Source of the DNA: Calliphora vicina
Lineage: Eukaryota > Arthropoda > Insecta > Diptera > Calliphoridae
Direction of reading: 5' to 3'
Assembly (NCBI RefSeq): GCF_958450345.1
Contig: NC_088781.1
Location: forward strand, 57,490,315-57,554,314
Length of the DNA stretch: 64,000 nucleotides
The stretch's first letter is position 1. Every line of letters begins with the position of its first letter. Positions 35,955 to 48,426 of this stretch are shown here, in pieces. A model generated the notes under the pieces. The model was not told the origin of the DNA. It ran no database searches and saw nothing but the letters and a program-made list of their open reading frames with translations. The translations under genes and the position numbers were made by a program.

Positions 35955-38931
35955 TCACATTTGATCGGCTCTTTGTTGTAGACCATCGGCGTCGTCTTCT
36001 TCGTCATCATGGTCGGGATCGGTAGGACTTATAGGTGACATTTCAACACTGTCCAGCAGCGGTGTTTTCTCTTCACTACAACCCCCAGAACCAGCAGTGC
36101 TGTCCATCGAAAAGATTTTCGCCAGCTCAATGCCACTAATGGAACGTCTTGTTGGCGAGTCATCGGGCGAAGAATTATCTTGGGTTAGACTGTTGTTGCG
36201 ACTGCCGTTGTCGCTACTGGTATCGGTGTTGGTGTTGGAGGCGGCAGTGTTTAGCAAAGTTTTGAACACAGGATTACGTGAGGATTTTTTGGGAGATCTC
36301 GAGGTGGTATCTACGCTATGGACATTCGAAGATGGTGATGGGGTCGAAGAAGTCGAGGTTGGTTTATCCAAATGACATGAAGAAGAGGACGACGACGAGT
36401 GTTGTTGTTGATGTTGGGGACTGAGATTGTAAGCAGTACCAGCTGGGCTAGTTAAATTCTGTTGGCAGGATAAGGTTGCCAAAGAGGTGGTTTTAATATT
36501 GGTCGTTTTTAAGCGATTTATAGAGCATGAACTCCAGCTTAGCTGATTGGGGTGGGAACGCTTTGTAAATGTGCCAGATTTTGCGCTATTAGCAGTTGTG
36601 GAATGCTGTTGTTGCTGTGATTGCTGCTGATAATATTCTCCGTAACCGTATTTGGATTTAGTTGGTACTTGATGATGTCTGCTCTGTGATCTTTGTGTAC
36701 TTGATTGAGGTGGAGGTATATTTTGATTTTGATAGTGACCTCCTTGAACATTATTGTCTTCATTGAAACTGGTATCGTCTTCGGATAGATAGCATGGATC
36801 TGAACCATCCAAAGGCATGGTGTTATTAATGGCTGTCTGCTTAAGGGTTGTCTCAAAAGTAACCAAATGTCTTTCCGAGTAAGATTTGCGTGCATCCATT
36901 ACCCTTAGATAGTCTGATGAATCGCCCAAATCTTCGCTTTTCGAGCTGCAATAACGTCGATTGCCATTGGGTGGATTGTTGCAAAAGCTCGTGGTGACGG
37001 TTATCTCGGGTCCCAAAGTATGATTGGAGCCCATAATTTCATGAATGGAGCCACCACGATTTAAGGATTGTCTACTATGACTACGACTACCATACGAAGA
37101 AGAACTATCATAGTGATTGTCTCTCAACGAGGAGGGTGATAGACGTGCCGAATGATTGGGAGAAGTCTCGAGTAATGAATCATTGGATTTGGCTATGCGA
37201 TTTTTACGATAAAATTTACTATCACGCCACATGGTCTGACGCGAACTAGATGAGCCCGAGGCAGTGGCTGGCCTTTGTAATTCCAAAGAAGTGCCACACT
37301 GAGCCAGCATTGTTGACGAACCGGGCGAAGAGGTAATCATTTGGCCCGGAGAGGTGTCGTACATGATAACCTGACTAGAGGTTTTGCTAATGCGAAATGA
37401 AGCATGAGTTAATTTCTTGTATTTCTCGCTCTGTACATTAACACGATTGTCGGAATGAACGCGATCCGTTATGGGCATGAAGGCATTGTCAATGCGTCTT
37501 TCTTCTTCCAGAGATCGAAATGCCAAACGATTGACATTTTTCAAATGTTGTTTGTCGGTATTGGAGCCTCTTTTCAAGGGCGACATGTCCTCAAAAGAAC
37601 TGACTCGGTATTTCTGCGAAAACACTTCAATGGTGCCGGACCTTTTCGAGGGCGACGTGGTGTAGATGGAGTTCTGATCATTCACCAATATTTTGGGAGG
37701 ATCAAATTGTTGAGTTTGATTTTGCTGTGGTTGGGCCTGGCTACCGGAACTGGAGGCCAAACTAGAGTTGCTGGAATTGGTAGTGGCGGTGACTAAGATT
37801 TTGGGTGACAATGAAACTGGAAAATGTTGTGGCCTAAGATTACCAGTTGAACCCGAAGAGCTGGAGGCCCCCGAACAAGTTCCTTCGTCTATATGCAGAA
37901 AATTACTGGGAGATGTTTCGCGGCAAGGTGAGGAAATGGCTGAATCTTGAGACACCATGCTGCGTGGTATGGTAGCCAATTCCAAACAGGTTTCATGACC
38001 AGCCGTAGTAGTGGCTATAATAACATCCTCTACTCCTTCATCTATGGGCGATGATATGGATTGGAAACTGCTTAAACGAAAACTAGACGTGGACAGATCA
38101 TTATCAGTTAGCGAGCCAAAAGCAGAATCTTGAGAAGGATTGCTGCGACCATATTTTAAGCATTTCAAAGAATATTCCAAGCGACGACTTTTGGAGTTCT
38201 TGAAGTTGCACATATCCGCTGTCAGCTGATGATTAAAAGAAGTACCAGCCGTGGATGAAGAAGATGAGGAGGCGGATGAAGATGAGGAGGCATGCGAATT
38301 ACCCGACTGATTATGATTGACTGTTAAATTTCCCGAATTCTCTTTTAAATTAATGGTCTCATAGTCGGACACCTCCAATTGCGTGGTAATGGAAGATTGA
38401 TCTGTATCTTCATGGGAAACTATGGTAGTGGCTGTAACACTTGTGGCACTTTCTGAAGAGCAAATGCTGCCTCTGTTTGCTGAAATGGCACCTTTTAAGT
38501 TTAAATCACTATCACACGTAGAACTGCAACGTATCATGGGCTGAGTGGATTGCTGCTGCTGTGACAGCTGTTGCATCTCTTTTTCCGACCTTTGAGTGTT
38601 AAACAATTCTTGTGTAGAATTATCCTCAAGTTGGGTGGTGTTGTCACAATAGTGTATCGGTGACTCCATGGGATCATATTGTGACTTTTGACACAAATAC
38701 GGTTGACTATGATAATAACCTATGGCCAAGGCATGTTGTGAACCATTATGAGTATGCTCATGGTGTTGCTGGTGATGATGATGTTGTTGATGCAGTTGTT
38801 GCTGCTGTTGCTGATAGTGATGTTTCATACGTTGCAATTGTTTTGCTTGAAAATTACAACCCACTATGATTTCATCAAGTAGCCCTTCTTCCGAATCACT
38901 TGATATACAATCAAATGATTCCATTGTTCGA
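35955..38931 (-). CDS. PXK/Slob-family kinase-like protein, large C-terminal exon
   Basis: This open frame of 989 codons starts at an internal ATG (38924) and ends with TGA at 35955. Upstream of that ATG the frame is open for ten codons and holds an acceptor (TTCAG before 38931) with a CTAAC branch-point match about 15 nt upstream. The acceptor leaves one base, which completes the Gly codon split by the donor at 53040, so I read it as the last coding exon, joined ...RDRRSG-RT-MESFDC. The protein is of low complexity: a Gln/His-rich stretch at residues 38-58 of the open frame, Ser runs near 210-230, many Asn/Ser/Thr/Gln tracts, and an acidic end (DDEEDDADG). Better conserved-looking islands are QDSAFGSLTDNDLS, SQKYRVSSFEDMSPLKRG and RRSISGIELAKIF. 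No folded domain is recognised. It could also be translated from its own ATG in an alternative transcript. Confidence 0.75.
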
Positions 38932-40055
38932 CTGAAGCTATTGTTGGTTAGTTATTGTTATTGCACAGTCCGTATAGTGTGTAGTCGTAGTAGACAAATC
39001 CGGAAAATATTCATTGGAACACAACAAAGCATACAAAATTAAGAGGGAGAAAAACAGAGGAGAGAAAAAGAAAAATAAATTGTTTTAGTTTAGTTTTTAT
39101 GATGTCAAGTATCTTTGAGGTTATATTTGTTTTTTTTTTTTATTTATAGCAATTGTTGTAATAGTTGTAAGTAGTTTCTTCATCTTCATCAACATCATCA
39201 TCATCATGATGATGATGATGGTGATTATGAGTGGATGCAGATGAAGCAAGAGTTTAAGAGTGTACTGGTATGTTTTGGGCTTGATTAGGGCTGCCAATTG
39301 TTTTTTTGAAAAAGCATGATAGATGTTGAACTAATGTGACACGTACATACATTCATATTGTTTGTATGAATACGAATATAATGATGTGAGTTTAGTCAGG
39401 AACAGGATATAGGAAACATGCAATTAACATTACAATAATACATACATTTATTTATTTACTCTGAAACGTTTAGTACGATACATGGAAGATAGATCAACTA
39501 TTGTAAATATTTATGCATGTTGGTGAAATATGCAATTAATTATCTTTAAACTACTTATAATTAGGCTTTAAAGCTAAATGTATAGTTTGATTTATAATAA
39601 TTATTACTTAGTCTGTATTGAAAATTGTGCAGGGTGCTGTTGCAGTTAGAAATGTGCATAAAATTGATGTGAGAATCAAGTCGAAATGTTTTTCTACTAA
39701 AATCAGAATGTTCATGAATGTTTTCTGTATTGCTTCGACTCTTGAGTTTTTTGTGCTGCGATTTATTGACTTAAAATTAATGGATCGCTATTAAGAAGTT
39801 TCCTAGATGGCTCAAATATAATGAAAATCAAATGCAGAGAGGTTCATATAAAATATAGAATCCATAGCTCCCACCATGAATAACGTACGAAACTTCTCTG
39901 TTTCAAAATCATTTGTGCAGTAATCATTGAATCCTTTTTAATAATTCTTCTCAAATTAAACATCTACTGACTATATTAACATTGTCCTTGGAATATATAT
40001 ATTTGAAGACATTATTCCAAAATGTCTTTAATACATTTTTTACTTTTCATTCTAG
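38932..40055. other. Intron of the kinase-like gene (3' part)
   Basis: No exon is seen. 39176-39232 is a simple (CAT/ATG)n repeat that folds on itself (ATCATCATCATC followed by GATGATGATGAT). Otherwise AT-rich. Confidence 0.5.
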
Positions 40056-40059
40056 CTTA

Positions 40060-40860
40060 GTCTGTTGATATTAAAAATGATTTTGTGGACTGGAATGTCT
40101 ATCAAATCTCTATATTGGGAGCATATGGCTTCCACAAAGCATCTCCATCTTACACGATTTGTTGCAGTTTTTTGTCGCGTCTTTCCATGTAAGAACTGTC
40201 CAAGTTCTTGGAGTATCGTTCGTCTCCTTCATGGCCTATTAAGCATTGAGTGTACCACTTTAGCGCCATCCTTGTTATACTGTCAGGAATCATTCTGGTA
40301 GTATGGCTGTTCTACCTCCATTTCCTACGTTTTATTTGTCTTAGTATGATTCGTGTTGCTGATGTTGTTAGGCCAGAATATTCTGCATATGATTCTGAGG
40401 CACTTGTTGATGAATACTTGTATCTCTTGCGTGATTGTATTCGATACTAACTAACTTTCACTTCCACACAACAGTGTAGACTTTATAAATGTGTTGAATA
40501 TTGTAAGCTTGGTTCGCCTGGATATTTGTGAATTTCTTCATACTGGTTGTAGTCTTCCGAATGCCGCTATCGATTTATTGTGCCTGTTATTTAAGTCTGT
40601 TTCAATGCCGCCATTAGTTGCTACGGTTCTACCTAGATAGCAGAAGCTTTTTACGTATTCAACTGGTTGGCCTTGTAGTATAATGTTATCGGTGTTAACG
40701 TTGATAATTCTCATAGCTTTGGTTTTCTTGATATTTATCTCAAGTCTAACATTGCTTGCATGTTGAAGATCTTGTGCGAGAGTATACAGAGATCATCCGC
40801 ATAATCCAAATCCTCGAGATGGAGTGAGAGCCTCCATGTGATTCCTTTTCTCTATGAAAT
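40060..40860 (-). pseudogene. RTE-like non-LTR retrotransposon, RT C-terminal part
   Basis: On the minus strand from about 40830, HLEDLDYADDLCILSH gives the YADD catalytic box. It is followed, across frameshifts, by LEINIKKTKAMRII, NIILQGQPVEYVKSFCYLG and NGGIETDL. After 40550 come IFNTFIKSTLL, INKCLRII and ISNT. This is the usual order for RTE-type LINEs (YADD, thumb, 'TFINKCLR', 'RKWRWIGH' region). It is 5'-truncated and frameshifted, and lies in an intron. Confidence 0.7.
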
Positions 40861-41179
40861 TTCCACTTAGGAAGACAATATCCATTTAGTGGTCGGTTTC
40901 TTCGTCTCAAGTCTTCGCTGTTTCGGTAAATATGTTATCACACTAGAAATACTCACAAATCATTGTAATATAGAAGAACCAATACTGTTTGAAGAAATAA
41001 TAACGCAGTGAAATATCTTCATTTGTGATCTTCAAGAACTTCTAGATATAAGGGATTCTTTTAAGAGTTTAAGAATACGAAAGAGTGTGGTTATATTTAA
41101 AAATAGAAGACTTTTTATTGCGATAAATATAAGTTAGATATGCAGGATACTTAAATGTCTGAAAATCTAGTGTAAACCT

Positions 41180-42010
41180 TAAGAAATAACTTTGAACAGA
41201 GAATCGGCTGAAGGTTTAGTGTCATCATTCCTGAACGAAATTTTTGGAAGAGTTCTGGAGAAAATATCATGCGAGGTCTTTCTATCAAAGTTATGAATTT
41301 TGCTATAATCAGTCTTTTTGTCTTTGGATGTCGACTTTTTTGGATGTTTGAGAATAGTTTCCCTCCTCAATTTCGTTGGCTATGTAATTCCATTGGACCC
41401 GTGAAAACCAACCGGTACCTCTAATAAATCTAATCATATTTACTAGAGACAACTCTCTGAGACAGTCTAGATCATGAAAAAGAGCTCTACCAAGATGTAG
41501 TAGTCTACACTCAGGTGTTAGAAGGTATTGTATTGATTCTTCCTCCTATTCATATACATAAATCACTTTTACAATAGCTATAACGTGGGTAACCCATATG
41601 TTCCGATATTTGTGCAATCATACAGTGCCCAGGAATTATACCCGTAAGAAGCCTAATCGAATTACTACTAAGAGACAAAAGAGTCCTGATCATATTATTT
41701 GTCAGCGAACATTCTGGATATTCTACAAGTGATGATATTTGACCACCTGAGTTCCGTCTCTCTCAAAGCCCATTCATCTATCAAATTCTATACGGAGACC
41801 AAAGTAGTGTGAATATCCCTTTGCGCAAGAGTTACTTCCAGGGACGACCCGTTGGTTACGTCATTTCCCCGAATGCCCTCATGTCCAGGAACTCATATCA
41901 ACTCGTCGTGATGTTGTGTCAGTTGTGCCAGTGATTAGATACAATTGAGCAGATATTTCGACCTAATAACGTAGGAGTTATGGATGGGTAATTAGATTGT
42001 AAAATTGTCG
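41180..42010 (-). pseudogene. Non-LTR retrotransposon remnant with RNase H end
   Basis: Minus-strand translation near 41905-41860 gives VPGHEGIRGNDVTN, the C-terminal signature of LINE RNase H domains ('VPGHxGIxGNExAD'). Near 41465-41400 it gives ELSLVNMIRFIRGTGWF, a typical 3' tail of these elements. Stops interrupt it. It is intronic. Confidence 0.6.
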
Positions 42011-42244
42011 ACAAGCATTCTATGTCAGAAAGAGAGCCATTACTTAAGTTAAAGACATTGGATCTGGCTTATGTTAGACAGTCTATGAATAAACTAATGT
42101 CAGATACATTCTGGAAATCTCATTTGACTGAAAGAAGGTGAGCCAAATGATTCGTATACATCATATAAATCGAAAAAAATATAGCCTAATATGGAAACAT
42201 TACACCAAACTGTACCATTATCGCAAATTGATATCTATGTACGT

Positions 42245-43273
42245 TAGAGTGTCCCAAAATTTTTTTTTTTGGAATTTCGGAACACATACCCTCTAATTTT
42301 TATATATATATAAAACTATAGTTAAATATGAAATTTTGTCTTTCTATCATGATTGCAACCTGTGCCGACTTGCGATTTAGTTTTGTGGTGCATTTACAAG
42401 GGGAAAAAATGCAATTTTTTCAGTTTTTGTAAAAATTTTGCCATTAAATAATTACTTTTGCAAATTAATTTAAAAGAATCGATATGTGTACGTAATTGTC
42501 GTTCTAATAAGACATAAAACACAAAAATTGGTTAAAAAATGTTAAAGTTATTAAAAAATGGCCAGGCCATTAACGTGTCTCAGGCCACTAGAACAAGAAA
42601 CGTAGGAACAAAATAAACATATTTTGAGAAATATTAAAATAAGAGCTAATTTTTACTTAAAATATATATATGTTTGACAATAAATCCCCAAGTGATGATC
42701 AAAAAATTGTGAAATTTGTTTAACAAAATTTTTAAAAATTTGAAATTGGAGTTTTGAAACTGCCGTTAAAAAAATATTTTTTTTTGGTCATACCTGCGAA
42801 TAGGTTAACGGTATCCTACGAAGACAAAAACTCATATACAAGTAAATATGGATATATTTTAAGTAAAAATTAGCTCTTATTTTAATATTTCTCAAAATAT
42901 GTTTATTTTGTTCCTACGTTTCTTGTTCTAGTGGCCTGAGACACGTTAATGGCCTGGCGATTTTTTAATAACTTTAACATTTTTTAACCAATTTTTGTGT
43001 TTTATTCTTATTGGAACGACAATTACGTACACATATCGATTCTTTTAAATTAAATTGCAAAACTAATTATTTAATGGCAAAATTTTTACAAAAACTGAAA
43101 AAATTGCATTTTTTTCCACTTGTAAATACACCACAAAACTAAATCGCAAGTCGGCACGGGTTGCAATCATGATAGAAAGACAAAATTTCATATTTAACTA
43201 TAGTTTTATATATATAAAAAAATAGAGGGTATGCGTTCCGAAATTCCAAAAACAAAATTTTTGGGACACTCTA
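42245..43273. mobile_element. 1.03 kb foldback element with exact 8-bp target duplication
   Basis: The arms (42245-42675 and about 42840-43273, roughly 430 bp) are near-perfect inverted copies. The element begins TAGAGTGTCCCAAAA and ends TTTTGGGACACTCTA. ATGTACGT precedes (42237-42244) and follows (43274-43281) it, an exact 8-bp duplication. The 165-bp loop is unique. No protein is encoded. The duplication size and TAGAG terminus fit a hAT-mobilised non-autonomous element. The low divergence between arms suggests either recent insertion or gene conversion. Confidence 0.85.
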
Positions 43274-43524
43274 ATGTACGTGATGTATGTATTCCTTTCG
43301 TTCTTATCGGCAATCATTCCATAATATTTAATGTTTCATTGCTTAAAGTGTGTAACATATTTTTTGTCCCACCTAACGACGTGTTGAGCTGACCGAATGA
43401 TTGAGTGACCTAATTTATTCGGTTAGAAGAATCCAGAATTTCATCGTTTATTTTTTCTAAATGTATACATAAAACCTTTGTCTCCTCTATTGTTAATTTT
43501 CCGGTTGTTGCAGCTTTACATACA

Positions 43525-44155
43525 TGTATGGGGGATTTCATGTCAAGTGAACCAATTTTTAAAATCGATGTCTTCCGATCGGGATGAAATTTGCGCCAAA
43601 ATAAATGTTTTCTAACTGAAGATATACAATTTTTGAGTTAAAACACTTATTTTGATATATATCCCACTCGAATCCCACTACGAGACCAAAAGCTTTCTTT
43701 TCAGCAAAAAAAAAAAATTTAAAATAGGTCCCATTTTGGAAAAAAAGTTTTTGATTTTGCCAAAGAAAATCAAAAATTGTATATCATGAGTTACAAAACA
43801 TTTATTTTGATATATGTATATCCCACTCGCATCCCACTAAGCGACTAAAGCCGTCTTAAAGGAAAAGACCTATGCTTTCTTTTAAGCGAAAAAAAATTAA
43901 AAAAGGGTCCATTTTGGAAAAAAAGTTAGGTTTTGCAAAAAAATTTCAAAAATTGTATGTTTTGAGTTTCAAAATATTCATTTTGATAGACATCCCACTA
44001 AGCTACTAAAAAGGTCTTCAAGGAAAAGACGTAAGCTTTCTTTTCTTTGTATTGATAGATATCGAACTCGCATGCCACTCATAACTTTTTAATGGTTAGT
44101 GATAGAAAGGAAATATTGGTGCAGTTTTCCTAAGCATAAAATGCCTTTTCATCGT
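43525..44155 (+). repeat. Partial copy of the 57787-60360 palindrome family
   Basis: It starts GGGGGATTTCATGTCAAGTG and 'cgatgtcttccgatcgggat', as the big palindrome does. It then carries three complementary-orientation units ('atcccactcg..tcccacta.gcgac.aaa' with a poly-A/T spacer). Only one terminus is present. It may be a deleted or single-arm copy. Confidence 0.6.
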
Positions 44156-44600
44156 GCATGTTTAAAAAAAATAAAATTATTTTTTTTTATTTTTTTATGA
44201 GCTTAGCGTTCTCTGTTGTGGGTTTTTGGAACTATTTTAAGGATTCAAAAACATCAATTGTATTAATTTTTGATGCAGAATTGACTGGTGAAATCATATT
44301 TGCAATATATTCAACCGTTTTTGCTCTACAGAAAAATGTGCTTAAAATGCGCGTCTTTAGGTTCGTTGAACCACCACAAGGAGTGAAAATTTTCCAAAAA
44401 AAAGGACGCCATTATTTTTATTTACGAAAAAACCTTCAGAAAAATGATGATACCCGAAAATCAAATGAAGTGACCTGGTCACAAACGAACTCTAATGTAT
44501 ATGTTAGAGTAGCTAGGGAGAGTAGGCATATATCTTCAAGATCCTTAGGTCGTTCGTGAAGTCTCGATGTATACCAAATATAAAGGTGCCCTCAAGATGA
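44156..44600. other. Intronic sequence with a 133-codon frame
   Basis: A plus-strand frame (44158-44559) begins in a poly-A/T tract and has no recognisable domain or splice signal. Its composition is ordinary from about codon 60 on, but I cannot support it as a gene. It lies antisense within the kinase-like gene's intron. Confidence 0.3.
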
Positions 44601-45255
44601 TCACAATAATTCGGATTGATTTGATATGGCCAATAAATGACATATGAAGGCTGAAACCAGCTTTATTGTTTTCGTAATACTGGCACTAGATTATTCGTTA
44701 TCGGTTTTTTAACGGTTAATCTGATAAGTTAGATTGATACCTCGCCGGTTACCCAATTTGTCAGATGGCAGACTGAAGGAGTGGTTGTAGTGATATTAAG
44801 TTGGATGTTTGCATACGAGTTGGCCAATTGCATACTCTTAAAGAGATGGAATCTGTACGAAAAGCTCGAGCTGTTCGTTTTTTGACGTGTTAAGTGTGCC
44901 ATAGATTTCCTCAAGTCAACTGATTGCTTCACAATGTTTCATAATGAGTTGGTATAGTCAATACATGACATATTAAGGCGGAAACCGACATGTTATTTTC
45001 TTAATGTTGGCACAGGATTATCCGATATCCATTTGTTAAAAACGTGGATCAAAACCTTATTAATCATCAGTATAATGTTCAGTCAAAAGCTCGAGCTATT
45101 GGTTCTTTGGCGTGATGAGTTACCATTAGTCCACACTCGTTTTTCTAGGTTGATTGTTGCTTAGATTTTCATTGATTATATTTGAAGTGTTGGTTTTTAA
45201 GACCTAAATGTTCCGTGGCAAGATCTGTAAACATGTTTCTTTTTTATCAACGACA
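44600..45255 (-). pseudogene. Two diverged tandem RT-start fragments of a LINE
   Basis: Two blocks (about 44620-44945 and 44950-45225) align to each other. Read on the minus strand each gives an 'AGF-L-MS-I' RT box: NKAGFSLHMSFIG in the first and HVGFRLNMSCIDYTNSL in the second. This matches the 'QAGFRPxxSCxDxI' motif of RTE/L1-type reverse transcriptases, followed by IVKQSVDLRKSMA. Both are dead fragments. They could be related to the RT end at 40060-40860. Confidence 0.5.
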
Positions 45256-45559
45256 TTTTGAGAATTTGGGAAAGTCAACTTATTTGAAATGGTTCTGGAA
45301 GGAATTGAATGGGGTTAAATACTATTCTTTAGGCTGGAGTTGTTACAAGAACTTCGAGTAATAACCCTGGAGTGAGGGGTACCATTCGGGGGTTGGGGCT
45401 GGTTCTACGCCTTTACTCTTTATTAGGATAGGGTAAATTGATAACACTGTGCGACAGCCCAAATCGGCGGAGGTTCTGGCCATTGGGAAAAGTTACTATA
45501 TCGGTCAAAAAAGATTTAATAGTTCCGCTGGGTCTGGTTTTGGACTCGAGATATATCGA

Positions 45560-46075
45560 TTTGATGTCATTCCGTTTGTAACACATCAAAATATTTGTCG
45601 CAGATCCACATTAGTATATATTTTGGGTCGTCATAAGATTCTTATGGCGTTTTCTTTTCCGACACAAAATGTTGCCAACAAGTTTTGAACCATTTATTAA
45701 AGATTACCCATACCCTCATAATTTCTAACGCTTTGATAAAATTGAGGGTGTAACGTGTAGCATATCTTCAGGGTTTTAGGGCAACATTATTTGAAAAGTT
45801 ATACCTAACTACATTTTTTTTAGAAAAGAACACAGGAAAGGGTAAAAGGCAGAATAAAAGCATCATTTATTCCAGAAAAGAAAACACCATTAGATCTAGC
45901 TATGTCTGACCGTCTGTCTGTCTGCTTTCACCTAGCCCCATACAAATGTCCTCTCGGAATACTGTTTGAGAAGCCATAAATATGTATGTTGATTATGCAG
46001 CATTCCTGATAAAATTTTGCACAAATTACTCTGTAAAGAATGGCGTAAATCTGGTAACATTTGTCCCTAGTGCGA
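45560..46075. repeat. Interspersed repeat of the 2395 family, two pieces
   Basis: 45568-45640 has 'gatgtcattccgtttgtaac' and 'ggtcgtcataagattcttat'. 45890-46075 has 'tagatctagctatgtctgac', GTCTGTCTGTCTG, 'atactgtttgagaagccata' and 'ttcctgataaaattttgcac', matching 2500-2640 and 27955-28090. Confidence 0.5.
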
Positions 46076-47394
46076 AATTTGATTTACAATTTAATTAACA
46101 GTTTATACAAATTGTTCTATGATTCTTGAAAATCTTTTAAATTTAAAATTTTCTTTCATTTGTTAATATTTTTCTTTTTGCATTTTAAAAGTTTTAATTA
46201 TCTTTCACCAACATGCTGTAGCTACAAAATATAATAGTTAATTAACAAGCTTATTAAAAAATTAAAAACTAAACAAAGAATTATAAAAAAGACACATCAA
46301 AATCATGCAAAACTATTAAAAATACACTAAACTATTTAAAATAACAAAGGAAGGGAGAAACCGGAAGCAGTTAAAAAGTCCAGTTATGTTAGAAAAAATA
46401 ATGAAAATTATAAACGTTCACAATAAGAGGGTTGATTTCTTTGGCAAAAACAAAACAATATTAAAATATTTTGTATATTTTATCGTAGACAAACTTTGTG
46501 GCAAAATAAAATCAGTACAAAAAAAAAAATAAACAAGTGCTTCTAAGTAATTTGCAAATTAAGGTGCATTTTATCCTTTCAAATAAAAAAAAATGTGTAA
46601 GGGTGTGTTGTAATTATGTGTGTGAGTTTATGTGTCTTAAAGGATTTTGAAAATAAATGTTGTTTTTTAAGCGTTTTATTTGTTAAATTTTACTATTTAA
46701 TTAGTACTGCTGTTTTATTTTTACAAAATTTACAGATATTTTTGATTTATCTTATTTTTGTTGGTTTCTTATTAATTACTACTTTAGTAAGAATTTTACT
46801 AAATTAAATTTAAAAAAGAAAAGTGAAAAAAGGAGTAATAAATAGCATTGTTTTTTTTTGAAAATTAAGAAATGTCGGTGTAATTTAAGGATAAAGAAGA
46901 GCAATGAAATTTAAAAAAATAATTAGAAAAAAACTTACCAAAGTTTTTTTTGTTTGTTTGTTTTCGAAAGTAAATGTTGAACAATTTTTTGTACAAAATT
47001 AAAGTAATTTGATTTTTTTACATAAATTTTGAAATTTTATTTAAAAGAAAATTTCTCGAATACAATTTTTGAGTTTTTTACAATAGTTTTTGGTTTTTTG
47101 AGTTAGTTTTTTTATTAGGTATTTAGTACTACGATCTTCTTGGTTTTTAGTACATACGAAAGACTTCATAAGGCGCTGGTAGGACTCTTTGGTTTAGTGT
47201 GGTTTAAAAATATTTTTATATTTTCATTTTTGATAAGGATTTTTGGTTATTTTGTGTAAATAAAAGTAAATAAAAAAAATTTTAGAAAAAAATTAGGTTT
47301 CATTTTTTTTTTGGTATAGTAAAAAAAAATATAAATATTTTTTTATGGGTGGAAAGAAGGCTATCATTGGGGAGACTGTGAGGAAATTTTCTTT
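46076..47394. other. AT-rich intron DNA
   Basis: Long A and T tracts, no transposon motif. The minus strand has a good donor (CTTTG before GTAAGT) at 46939/46938, discussed as a possible alternative leader exon. No coding is seen. Confidence 0.35.
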
Positions 47395-48426
47395 ATATTG
47401 ATAAAAAGTAGTTATCGATTCGATGTAAAGACATAAAATGCTTGCTCTTTCTCTAGAGAAAATGAATAGCAAATTTTGCCAATAAATTATTTCTATATCA
47501 ATAGAGAATGTTGTTATCGATAGTTAAATTATGTAAAGATAGAATTCGTCAAGAAAGATTTTACTATTGATAACAAAATGATTTTAATTTTTCTCTAAAT
47601 AGAAACATAATTTGTTATCGATAACAATTTTTTTTAAAAAGAGACAATTTGTTACATCGATTTCTCTTTATAGATATAATATTTGTTATGGATAACAAAA
47701 TTATCTCTATATAGAGATATTTGGTTTATGTAGACACCAAATATTTGGTTTATGTAGACACCAAAATATCTCTATAACAAAATTTTCTCTATCGATAAAA
47801 CATACTTTCTGCATAAAGACAAAATTTTGTTATCGATAAAAAAATTATCACTAAATGTTTGTTATCGGTAACAAAATCTTCTTCGTATAGAGAAGGAATG
47901 TGTTATAGATAACAAAATATTCTTTATGTAGATACAGTATTTGTTATCGATAACTAAATTCATCATATATAGAGACAATTTTGTTATCGATAACTATCGA
48001 TACATGCAAAAAAAAATTAGTTTTTTGATAAAAAAATGTCTCTATATCGAGACAAAATTTGTTATCGATAACAAAAATGTCGCTATATAGAGAAAAAAAA
48101 TTGAAAGCATTTGTTATAGACAACAAAACTTTCTCTATATGGAGACAACATTTTTTATCTACATCAAAATGTTCTCCAAATTGAGATAAAATTTGCTTTC
48201 GATAACAAAATTGTCTCTATATTGAGAAAAAAATTGTTATCGATAATAAAATGTTCTCTTTATAGAGAACAAATTTGTTATCAATAACAAAATATTCTAT
48301 TGAAACGAAATTTGCTATCGATTATATAATTTGATATAATTAATTTGTTATCGATAAAAAAAAATTATCTACATTATTTGGAAATATAAATAAAGAATTA
48401 GTTTTTGATAACATATTCTTTATCCA
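47395..48426. repeat. TTATCGATAA / TCTCTATATAGAGA minisatellite
   Basis: Two short palindromes, GTTATCGATAAC and TCTCTATATAGAGA, alternate at roughly 40-50 bp spacing with AAAATTTTGT-like linkers. Copies are diverged and of uneven length. The array stops abruptly at mariner copy F (48427) and related sequence resumes at 54650, 57610 and 60361. The TATCGATA core equals the consensus of the Drosophila DREF site and contains the CGATA word bound by BEAF-32 (known from Drosophila; function here is inference). Confidence 0.8.

Noticed and set aside
36097..37950. Several plus-strand frames opposite the large exon
   Set aside because: They are antisense shadows of the 989-codon frame (for example Val/Leu/Glu-rich readings of the Ser/Gln codons).
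44158..44559. 133-codon plus-strand frame
   Set aside because: It starts in an A/T run next to repeat units, matches no family that I recognise, and is antisense in an intron.
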